Below, piece by piece: positions 1 to 10,346 of a DNA stretch of 28,802 bases. This DNA comes from Conidiobolus incongruus B7586 (taxonomy: Eukaryota > Entomophthoromycota > Entomophthoromycetes > Entomophthorales > Conidiobolaceae): the NCBI GenBank assembly GCA_000697335.1, contig JNEM01006180.1, positions 1 through 28,802 on the forward strand, in the 5' to 3' direction. The position numbers were made by a program, and so were the translations under genes. Below the pieces are notes generated by a model, which saw only the letters and a program-made list of their open reading frames with translations, was not told the DNA's origin and ran no database searches. The stretch's first letter is position 1; every line of letters begins with the position of its first letter.

Positions 1-430
1 TTTTTATATTATTATAATATAAAGTTAAGTATTATTAATTCAATTATAATTGATATTTTTCAATAAAAAATTAATTTCATATAAAATAAAAGATTATAAA
101 ATAGAATTTAATTTATTATAAATAAATATATGAATATTTTTTAAGTAATAATCTTAAAATTCTTAAAATTTAAGTTTGTGATTTTATATTTAAAAATCAA
201 TAAACTTAATTGAAAGTAATAAAGTAATTAAATTAAAAAGAGTTATTTTCACTATTTTTAATAATATTTCAAGGTGATTAATATAAACTAAATATTCAAA
301 TTTTAGATTTGATAAATATTATTTTAATTTTATATCAAAATTAATAAGTTTAAATTTATTGATAAATTCTTAATTATTTTATCTATTTAAATTTAGATAT
401 TATTTTAATTTTCAATTTATCATAATATAT

Positions 431-459
431 GAATTTTATGAATTTTATGAATTTTATGA
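431..459. repeat. 9-base tandem repeat, three units
   Basis: The unit GAATTTTAT occurs three times in direct succession and then breaks off. It is a short AT-rich minisatellite in spacer DNA with no evident function. Confidence 0.75.
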
Positions 460-744
460 TATATTTATTATCTATTTATATAATATATATTTTTATTAAT
501 ATAACTAATAAATAAAGACTATTAATATTTGATTTTCCTGTATATTATAATATTCATTCCTTAATAATTAATTATTCTTAATATATTATATTATTCAAGG
601 ATATAAATGATTTTAATATTGTTAATTAAAATATACTCAAATAAATAAATAACATCTTTTAAATAGAGCGTAATATAATAGTTTAATAGTATAATAGATT
701 TATATAAATTAATTTAATTTGAGTATTATTATGATATTATAAGA

Positions 745-1075
745 TCCTAAAAACTACCCATGATACCTTTTCTAACTCCAGTTCTCTATTTTATAAGGAG
801 CCTTTACCTTGATCGACTATTACTTGAGACACATGCTATAATATTGCAAGTAACCTTTATATATTAAAATATTTCTAGTTCTTAATAACTTCCATATATA
901 AGGATTAGTCTTATTGACTAAATCCAAGGCCTTTTAATACTTACCCAAATATTATTCTAAATATCACTATAGATCATAAGCCCTCAAATACCCTTACTTA
1001 CTATTGTAGCAATAATAGCCATTGTCCTCTATATTATACAATCCATAATACCTATACAGAAATTAAAATATTAAT
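745..1075 (+). other. GC-richer unidentified relic
   Basis: This patch is clearly richer in C and G than the DNA on either side. One forward frame runs with few stops over its last 45 or so codons (about 930-1070). No domain or motif could be recognised, and the frame is interrupted several times upstream. It is most likely a decayed coding sequence or mobile-element fragment that has not yet drifted to the local base composition. Its family is unknown. Confidence 0.3.
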
Positions 1076-1593
1076 TTATAAATTTCAAAATAATTTTTAT
1101 AATGCATATAAATTTAATTTATTGAAAAATAGTAGATAGTTATTTGAAATTAGATTATATATATTTTTTAAAATATTTAAACTAATATTATATATCTTAA
1201 TAATGAATAATAATATATCAATGTTATTATATTATATAAATCAAAATTATTTGCAAAATTTATTGAATTGGAATAATAATGAAGGGATAAAGAATTTTAA
1301 TGACTTCTTAATCTCAATATGGATAAGAAAGAATTATGAGATGAAAGTGACATATAACAAACTAAATATATCTTTAAAAGTTTCCAATTTTGTAAAAAAC
1401 ATATTTATCAGGATATAAATTAAAAAGGGGATATTCAAATATGGTTATTATATTTTAATACATTGTTAAATTAATTCTTTAACAAGAACCGTATATTCAA
1501 TTATATAAGTAAATTATAGAGGTTGTAATATATTTTATATAAAATATAAAATTATTCCAAACACTAATTTTAAGGTTGCTTAAATAAATATAA

Positions 1594-1782
1594 ATGTTAG
1601 AAAATACAACTTCTAATCCCGACTCTCAAATAAACCTTTAACAATGTAATAAATTCAAACTGGAATTCATTTTTCCCAATATAGTTCATGTGAATAAAAA
1701 ATCTAAGCAAGTTGCTGACTTGATAATCGGTACCATTTCAATAAAAAATCAACTACAATTTCTATCAAGATTAACACAATAG
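1594..1782 (+). pseudogene. Small broken reading frame, unrecognised
   Basis: An ATG at 1594 opens a frame of 63 codons ending in TAG at 1780-1782. It is interrupted by one in-frame TAA after 15 codons. The part after the interruption stays open for 46 codons and has less biased codons than the surroundings, with a run reading SKQVADLIIGTISIKNQLQ. I do not recognise the protein. It could be a decayed host gene, an exon whose partner I cannot see, or a chance frame. Confidence 0.2.
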
Positions 1783-2843
1783 TACATATATTTTAAAATT
1801 AATTTGTTAAATTTAATTCATTTTAATTCATTATTAATATGACTAGAAACTTTGGAAAATATTCAGCCCAACCAGATCAATTGAAATGTTAAAAATTCAA
1901 ACAGAATCCTAAAAAAAATATGGTAAGAGAATGTGTAAATAATTTTTGAAGCCATTAGCTCCAATAGAAGTTTATTACAAGCTCCATTTTTCTATTTCTC
2001 ATAGTTTCTATATAAGTCAATAATTTTCCAAATATTTTCCTAATATATAAATCAATTCTAATTATTAATAAAATAATTCGATATTATATAGCTGAATATT
2101 TTTTAAATCTGATCTTTACATGTCATAAATCAGGCCTAAACTCTCTTACTAAGCCAATAATCCGTAATCTATAAAACTTTTCCAATCTTACATTTGATTA
2201 GTTTAATAAACCCATTTGGTGATATCATATTTGATCTAATCGAATAAATTATTAATGAGTTATGTATAGTATCTCAAATTGATCAATAAAGAATTACAAT
2301 GCTATACAATAATTTATTAATAGAAATTCTCTATTAAGAAATAGCAAAGGATATAATGATTTAAGACTATTATTGCAAGAAACGTAATAATATTGAATCA
2401 CCTTATAAATATAAGTGTATATTCAATTATTTTCTCTAACATATTCATTCGTACAAATTTAAAAATAGCCGATTTTTTAATTGTTGAATAAAACATTAAA
2501 ATAAGCATTTTTATTCATCTCAATCCCATATAATTTTACAACTTTATTTAAATTTTTAAACTATAAAATGTAAATATAAAAACATGAAATATTTTAAAAC
2601 ATACTAGATTCAATAGGAAGCATACCACATCATATTATCCTACTTAGCTGTATAAATAGAATTTTATATAGAATATTTGTTGAATGCTTCTTATATTATT
2701 TCACAGTCACAAAATAACTAAATTGATTTTTTGAAATAAATGATATAGCCAAAAATATCTAAGATTAATTTATATTAAATTTTAGTATTAAAAATTATTT
2801 TAAATAGTAAAAAATATTTTATTAAAATCTTTAAAAAAATCTT

Positions 2844-2867
2844 ACTGAAACTGAAACTGAAACCGAA
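2844..2867. repeat. Hexamer microsatellite (ACTGAA)
   Basis: Three perfect copies of ACTGAA are followed by one variant, ACCGAA. It is a short simple repeat in AT-rich spacer with no evident function. Confidence 0.8.
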
Positions 2868-5119
2868 AAGAATAACTGAATTAAGTTTTACAATTTATAT
2901 AAAACAAAGTTACTTTTATATAAAAACTCTGTTCCTGATTTGTATTAAATATGATATATGATTCTTTATTGATAAAACTCATTTCCTAAATTATTAAATC
3001 CAATATTTAAATACATGTGATCTAACAACTTCTCAAAAATTGGTTAGTGAAAACTAGACTCATTCAATGAATCCACAATTTTGATAAGTTTACGATTATC
3101 ATTAACCAAATTTGAAGACCGCGTCTTTCTTCCTTTTATAGACATATTAAATTTTCAAGTGGTTTAACTAAAAATAATATTATGTTAATTATAACAAGAT
3201 TACAATTAATTCCCACGGTGTGATAATTATTAAATTTATCAGGTTAACGCATATTAAGAATTAATGCAAATATTAATGTTGCAGGAAAGATTAGGTTTGC
3301 ATTTATTGCAAAAGATAGGGTAAAAATATAATCGAAGCTAAGAGCATAAATAATTAAAATAGGAAATCATATAATTTAAATCCTAAATACTATGATTAAA
3401 GAATATGAATAATAAAATTATTAAAAATTCATTGAATAAATTTTTCATTTTTTATTTCAATTTTATAATAATTTGAAAATAAGATTTTTTATAAAGTTTT
3501 TTCAATGATTAGAAATTCATTTTAAAATATCAAATATTAAAGTTGAATATTGCTTTTTATGAAATATATTGTAACGCAAGAATCTAATGATATTTATGTA
3601 GAACAATGAACAAAATATTATAAACTTTATTAATAATCTTTTATTTTTTTACTATAATAACTAAAATACACTGTAAATATTAATATATCAAATATGATGT
3701 TCAATTTTTTAAATTGGGAAATTTACAATAAATTTCATTGGGTTATTAGAGTCATGTTAAGAAATTTTTAGTAATTTATTTGATTACGATATAATCACAT
3801 TAAATAAAAATTAATGATGTACAAGGTATTAAATAAAAATTTATTGGGAAATTATAACGTTTTTTAATTTATATTATATAAATTTTTGGGCTATATTACG
3901 TTTATTTAGATATTCAATTGTATCACTATTTAGACAAAGTATATACAGATTTTCTAAAATTATAAAATCTCTTGTCTAAGCACTACATTAGGCTATATCA
4001 TTAAACTCCATATTTATGATATCATATATCCCTAATGTAAATGCATTTAAGTAAATATTCTTTGTATATTTTAATATCAATAAATTAAATTAAATTCGCA
4101 GAATGCTGGCGAAAACGTAGCTCAGATATCGATTAAGTTAAAAATAATGCACAATAAATTCTCCTAATTAGTTGGATTAAATAAGCTATTTTAAAAATTA
4201 GCAACCTTATTTTTACAGTTCAAAATAATATATCAAAATATATCATTGGCTGGTATTATTTTGAAATGTTTTTAATAAACTTTCCATAAGATCGTATAAT
4301 ATATTATTTAAATCATAATATTAGAAAATTTTTCAAGTTTAAGGGAATTTGAGAATGATTAATTATCTCGGATTAAAATTATATAATATTTAGTGTGTTT
4401 GATATTAATAAAAAAATCAAAGGTATTTATTCTGTTAATAAACAGAAATATAAAATTGTTACTTTCCAATCATTTTTGACCAATACAAATAGTTTATAAT
4501 ATATAAATCTTTCAATTCACTCAATAAGAAAGCATTAAATTTGAAAAATTAATAGAATTAAGAAAAAATTACCGGTTCGCTAGTTTACCTTATTAGGTGA
4601 TAAATGTAATTAATAGTGGATTCAAACTTGACAATTAATTTAAAGGGATTTCTTTAATATCAATCCATATATCTGTTTTATATGATTATACATTAGTAAA
4701 ATAATTATATGTTCACTAGTTATATATACATGAGATATAGTTATTTAAAAATAAATATATATCTATATTGATTTTAAATTTTATATTCTAAATTTCAATA
4801 TAAACAATAATTATTCAAATTAAAAAAAATAATTTACACAGATTGTCCGCATTTTCCTATTCGTTTTAATATATCATCTTCAAAATGCATGGCATTGAGA
4901 AATTACATTTTAAAATTTAAAGTCGCAAGAAATTACCAAAAATTAAATTTTCAAAAAAATACTTAATAATTTAGTTACTCCGATAACCCACATTTATAAC
5001 CAAATACTTATTTAGAAATTATGTAATTTAGTGTTTATGAATCTAACCAAATGGATAATTTGTGAGATTTTTGGTATGGTGTGTGGATAGCGGACCAAAA
5101 GTAATATGAGAAAGTTTAC

Positions 5120-5128
5120 TATAAAAAG
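5120..5128 (+). promoter_or_regulatory. TATA box of the Zn2Cys6 gene
   Basis: TATAAAAAG lies 81 bases before the ATG at 5201. With the usual TATA-to-start spacing this gives a leader of roughly 50 bases. A CGG triplet, the half-site many zinc cluster proteins bind, sits about 30 bases further upstream (near 5091), but a single triplet is weak evidence for autoregulation. TATA-like strings are common in this composition. The G at the end and the match in spacing to the other two genes raise confidence. Confidence 0.5.
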
Positions 5129-5200
5129 GTGGGATAGGAATTGAAAGTAGTAAAAAAAATATTTATTTATTTTATTTTCATAGACGCTTTTTGTATTATA

Positions 5201-5929
5201 ATGCCTAAAATCCCTTCTAAAGTCAAAATAACCATATCCGATATCAAATCTGTTACATATGATCCCTCTTCTCCAGAATCAGTTGCCCCAAGACCTTGTG
5301 ACAGATGTCGCAAACATAGAATCAGATGTGATAGGAATCCTAGTCAATGCCATCACTGCAAGAGAAAGAATGTAAATTGTACTTATTTGGACATTCCAAA
5401 GAAAAGAGGCCCCAAATCCAAAATTGACTTAGCTGTTCAACAATATATGAGTAGCTCAAGCAGTGATCTTTCTTCTGATAATAGTATTCAAGAACCTTTA
5501 CCGACCAAACCAAATAATGAAATTAATCAACAAACTAACTCTTGTGACCTGTCACCTATAATGAGTAATCCTATGATGATTAATATGAATCCGATAGATA
5601 ATCAATGGTTATACCAACCACTTTATAGCCCCGATCCATTCAATACGGGGTATTTATGCTCTTCCGATATTCCTTCCATTTATATTAACGAATTTCATCC
5701 ATCTATGGCATATCCACAAGATATTTATAAACTTCCGTGCTCGAACTGGAATCAGCACGCTATTAATATGAATTATGTATCTACGGATCTTAATTTTCAA
5801 ACTTCATTACTTTCTAATTCAAATTATGGCTCACTAACTACTGACTTTATCTTAAATGTATCAAATATTAATTCCTCTCATTATTCAGATTGCTCTCTAC
5901 CTTCTGACATGAGTTCTCTATTATTTTAA
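5201..5929 (+). CDS. Zn2Cys6 (binuclear zinc cluster) transcription factor
   Basis: This encodes a 242-residue, probably nuclear, sequence-specific DNA-binding protein. The binuclear zinc cluster is complete at residues 33-60 with spacing C-X2-C-X6-C-X6-C-X2-C-X6-C (C33, C36, C43, C50, C53, C60), carrying the basic RKHRIR stretch typical of Gal4-type domains. A basic KKRGPKSK segment at 67-74 could serve as linker or nuclear localisation signal. The remaining ~165 residues are rich in Ser, Asn, Pro and Tyr with no recognisable domain. The fungal-specific middle homology region usual in larger members is absent, so this is a short form. The frame stays open upstream to a TTG at 5141, but I chose the first ATG, which has A at -3 and sits after a TATA box. 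No intron is visible. It is the only regulator in the window, about 4.4 kb upstream of the first reductase gene. Control of those genes is inference from position only. Confidence 0.9.
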   Translation: MPKIPSKVKITISDIKSVTYDPSSPESVAPRPCDRCRKHRIRCDRNPSQCHHCKRKNVNCTYLDIPKKRGPKSKIDLAVQQYMSSSSSDLSSDNSIQEPLPTKPNNEINQQTNSCDLSPIMSNPMMINMNPIDNQWLYQPLYSPDPFNTGYLCSSDIPSIYINEFHPSMAYPQDIYKLPCSNWNQHAINMNYVSTDLNFQTSLLSNSNYGSLTTDFILNVSNINSSHYSDCSLPSDMSSLLF

Positions 5930-8900
5930 GATATTAATAAATTGTATAATATATGGAATTTTAAATTCAGTTCAATATATATATATATTTAACCTGCTAA
6001 TATGATATTAGATAAAATCATTGACTTTATTAATTTGAAATAGATCCATGACACAATCCACTCATTTCCATTTTGAAAGAAATATATATAAAAATGATTG
6101 GGAAAAATATATTAAAAGAAAAATTTTTATTTTTATTTCCAAATATATGTATATATAATTATTTTTATGTTAAATTATTATTATTATTATTACTATTATA
6201 ATTTTTCAATTTTATAAAATAAAAAATGACAATTGATGAAAATATTACTGTACTTATTTAATATTAATTTAATCAATAAATATTTAAAGGCTTATATCCA
6301 GTTTTGATTTTTAAAAATAGCTGAAAATGATACAAATTAATATATATTACTATTTAATAGTCAATTAATAAAAAATTATAATTTATTTTTTATATTTCAT
6401 AAAATTCAATTAAAATTCATTTATTTTCAAAAGAATAAATTTTTTTAAAAAAATTACTATCAAATATAATTGTTATTTATTTATATATCATTATAGTTTG
6501 TATTGCAAATTGATTTTTAATAATTATATTAAATGATATTAATTATATATATTAAAATCTATATATTTAATATCTGTTTACTATTCTATAGTTTTATTGG
6601 ATATTATGTACAAATAAAATTTAATTATGATATTCAAGTATCAAGTCCAATAATAATGAAAATTATTGATTATTAAATTTTCAGCAAATTATATATAAAA
6701 TTTTTATTGTTTAATTTATTATAGTTAATTCAGAAGCTTTATAGTAGTATCATATGAATATTTTCATTGAATCTTAATTTTCTCTAGAAATAAGACCATC
6801 ATTAAGTTTATATAAATATATATTTTATTATAAAATCATAATATTATAAAAAATTGTGGAGCAATATTATGTAGGTTAAACATAATATATAGAGCATAGT
6901 TGAAAAAGTATAGTGATGATATTTATATTTTAACTCCAAAATTATTTTATGATTAAAATCAACTTGTAAATTTTTTGAATGATATTTTATTAATTTTTAT
7001 AAAATTGCATTTTACCTTCTGGGATTTTTAAAATATAATCAATAGTTTGCTATTTAGAAAAAATTCAAACAAAATATATTTATTTCTAATATCAATATAT
7101 AAAAGATATTCTTATACATGATTTTATATGAATTCTCATTTCATGAAAATATTAAATTAAGGATAATTAATTTATTAATATTGTACAATAGTGTGAGTTT
7201 ATGATAAAGAACTCGGTTAATTTTAAACAGTACTATATTATATTAAGATTATTTTAAATGATCAAGTTACTAAATAATGATTAATTATTATAATTAAATA
7301 ATCTACAAATATAAAAGATTTACAGGTTTCGCTGAATTTTATGTGCAGTTTATAATAATTACTGGAAAACTGCGATAAGTTCATATTTAACAATCGATAC
7401 TAAAATACTAAAATGATTTTAACTAAATTTTCATAGTTCGGATTTTTACTAGCTAACTGGATGAATAAATTTTAATATTATCCTATGTATTATATATCCC
7501 TATTTTAAAATTATTACAAGTTTAACAATTATAAATTTGTTTTTATATTTTGATTAAATTATTTGATCAATAATTTTCAGTTTGTAATTTGGTTATAAAA
7601 TTAATAAGACTATATAAGTCACTCTTATCCATTTCTCATATTCTAGTGATATGCAATTTTAAAAATATAGATATATAATTATTACAAATTATCGAAAAAT
7701 ATAAATTGATGAACTATACATCCTTATATTAATATAATAGAAAACTGCCAAATTTAAAAATTATTTTTGGTCAAAAATTCATCTAAAAATGCTTACGTAG
7801 TCCCAAGTTTTGTAAAGTAATTGGATATAAAAATCGCTAAATTATTTACAATTATAGGATTTTTACAATGGAATCTATCTTGGGTTTAAGTGATAATATC
7901 ATTAGATGATTTCATACATAAAACTATTTTAATATTTTTATAAAATAAGAATCCCCAATATAATTTATTTTTCGGTTTTTTAATAAATTTTAATGAATTA
8001 ACAAACTTAATATTGATTTTAGTGGTTAATATTCTATTATACCTTGTTGCAAAAAATGCTCAAAAATTCTATTTAAATCATCTAATCCATAATGTAATTT
8101 CATCCCAAAGTTATAAATTTTGATTTGTTAAATAGGTTAAACTTAATACGTTGATTTATTTTGGACTAAATACTTGAATATTTACACATAATATATTCTA
8201 TTCATCAATTGAATTGATTAATTAATGGAAAGGCAGGTAGTGATAGATTTTTCAAAATTACTATTTTATCATTAAGCTAGTTATTTACATCATGTTTTTC
8301 TTGTATACTCTTCCATCATTATGGTTTGAGCTAATTTCTGAAAATATTTCACCTTATTATGAAAAATTTTACTGAAAAGTATCGATTTTATAGTAGAGCC
8401 AATTTTAAGTATTGATAACTGTTCAAAATTTATAATCAGTCCAAAATGGTATTAATGATATATGGAAACAAAGTAGTTTATATGTTATATATTGCTGATT
8501 TGAGCTTATTATAATAATTAACTGAATTTTTTGATATGTTAAAAAAATTCAGTGTTTTAGAATTTTAATATATTTTTTTATACTGCAATATACAGCCTGA
8601 ATCTTGTTAAATAATGAATACAAAATAAATCAATAATAATATTAAAGATATTATATTTTGTAAATGTATGATATTTTGACTTAAAATTGCTTTATTTTAA
8701 TTTTTTATTTTATTATCAAGTTTATAATATCCAATGTATAATAATAATGATAAATATATTGATTTAAGTTTTATTTTTATATACTTTAAATATATCATAT
8801 AATGGAAAAGTGTTATACAGATTCAAATAACCTAAGTGAAATCACCTCATTAAGATATAATTATTCATTGGATCTTAGCCTTGATATTTAATGATTTTAA

Positions 8901-10256
8901 CAATGTTTAGCTTCATAACACGAATGTATTTAATAATTTAAATATTAAATATTAAATATATTGTGATATTTTAAACTATAAATAGATTTTGAAAATTAAT
9001 CAGCTGGTCATATAACCTTGGCATATTCTTCATGATAGCGAAGGATAAATAATTGATTTAGTTACATTAATTGAACTCTTATATAGCAGCTAGAATTCAG
9101 CTTACATCAGTTAGAGTATTGGGATAGTCTTGAAAGCTTTCATCACACAATATAGAAGCTATATATGATTACCATATTAAATATTTTCGAAGGAAATGGA
9201 GTTATAAGATTAGCTATCTTTTAACCTTCAATAACATAAAAAAGTTTTTTATGAGTAATTCATTAAACTCAAAATTTACCAACAAATATAATAAAAAACT
9301 GATGTGAATTTTATCATTTTTTTCCTAAATTATATTTTTTGAAAATTAAAAAATCAAATTAAACTATTATTTGTAACTATAATTATTAAATTGGGTTTTA
9401 ATTTGCTACTATCTCATATTTAGAATCAGTATACAACAGCCTATTCTATTGCTGCGTAATAGTATATATTTGATATGTTATTAGATTTTAAAATCACATT
9501 GGATTGTTTCTCATATAATTATTAAAATTATTCTAATTATTTCTTTTTTTATATCTTAAAATATTTGTTGAAATTGTATATGGAATTTGAATATAGTGGT
9601 TTAATAAAATCATTATATAAACATTTTTTGTAGGATGGTAATAAAATAATCTAGATCTTAGAAATTTACAATTTGATTCAGCATATATTTAATATTATTG
9701 ACAAAATTTGATTGGTTAATATGATTCGAATTCAGACAAAATATAGTCTAAATTTGTGCATATTGATTAACCTAAGTGGTAATTGGATTAATAACTACAG
9801 TTTATGATAAAGTACAATAGAAATCCATAAATTGGACAATTTCAATTTCCATTGATGTATCAAGTGATATTAAAGAATTAATTATGAAAATGGTGAATAT
9901 AGGTGGAAATGAAATAATGTGAGATTTCGATAAGTTTAAACCATATCTCAAAAGTTTGGAATATTGATAGAAAATTTGTATACTTACTAAGAAAAGGAGT
10001 TATAAAAGTAAAATCGAAACATTAAGACTAATTATTGATAATTTTTTTCTTGCATTTTTAAGAAATAAAAAAGAATAATTGATATATCAAAATATTATTA
10101 TACTCAAATTAAAGTGTACCAATTTTCACAGTTTGAGAAAAAATATTTCATATTTGTGGATTAAATCGTTACATTATTACTTGATATGAAAGATAAAGCT
10201 AGAAACCAGATAGAGTTAAATATGAAAATTGAAAGTTGTTCCTGTTATAATATATT
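5930..10256. other. AT-rich spacer, nothing assignable
   Basis: About 4.3 kb of roughly 80% A+T DNA separates the regulator from the first reductase gene. No reading frame of interest, RNA gene or element with ends could be supported. A slightly GC-richer patch around 9000-9230 has no open frame. A second TATAAAAG string occurs at 10001-10008, but no reading frame follows it. Confidence 0.6.
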
Positions 10257-10262
10257 TATAAA
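10257..10262 (+). promoter_or_regulatory. TATA box of reductase gene 1
   Basis: TATAAA followed by GG lies 90 bases before the ATG at 10347, a layout close to that of the Zn2Cys6 gene. In such AT-rich DNA the call rests on position and the following GG as much as on the string itself. Confidence 0.45.
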
Positions 10263-10346
10263 GGTAATGTGAGAGTCATGTAATGATTTATTCATTCTAT
10301 TTAAAAATATAAGTAATACTAAACTGATTTTGAACAATATAATAGT

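Larger units (their letters stand above)
1..5119. other. AT-rich spacer, no intact gene seen
   Basis: This stretch is about 80% A+T with stop codons dense in all frames. I found no intact gene, tRNA or rRNA. The 71-codon open frame at 1203-1418 (+) has no recognisable motif. With stop codons making up about one codon in ten, a few frames of that length are expected by chance in this window, so I do not call it a gene. Local features inside (GC-richer relic near 745-1075, broken frame at 1594-1782, short tandem repeats) are listed separately. Confidence 0.7.

Noticed and set aside
1203-1418. 71-codon ATG frame
   Set aside because: No motif, composition as the spacer, and several frames of this length are expected by chance in the window.
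3114-3140. AAGAC-CGC-GTCTT hairpin
   Set aside because: Arms of five bases without a partner feature; no terminator or RNA gene context in a eukaryotic spacer.
5141-5200. Twenty extra codons upstream of the zinc cluster protein starting at TTG, hydrophobic like a signal peptide
   Set aside because: The start would be a non-ATG codon in a eukaryote, and it lies only about 15-20 bases below the TATA box. A nuclear DNA-binding protein should not carry a signal peptide. The ATG at 5201 is the better start.
6220-6300. A TIDE-like stretch (ACAATTGATGAA) matching the first aspartate motif of the mariner copies
   Set aside because: Only 12 bases match; blocks before and after do not follow the mariner order, so a fourth copy is not supported.
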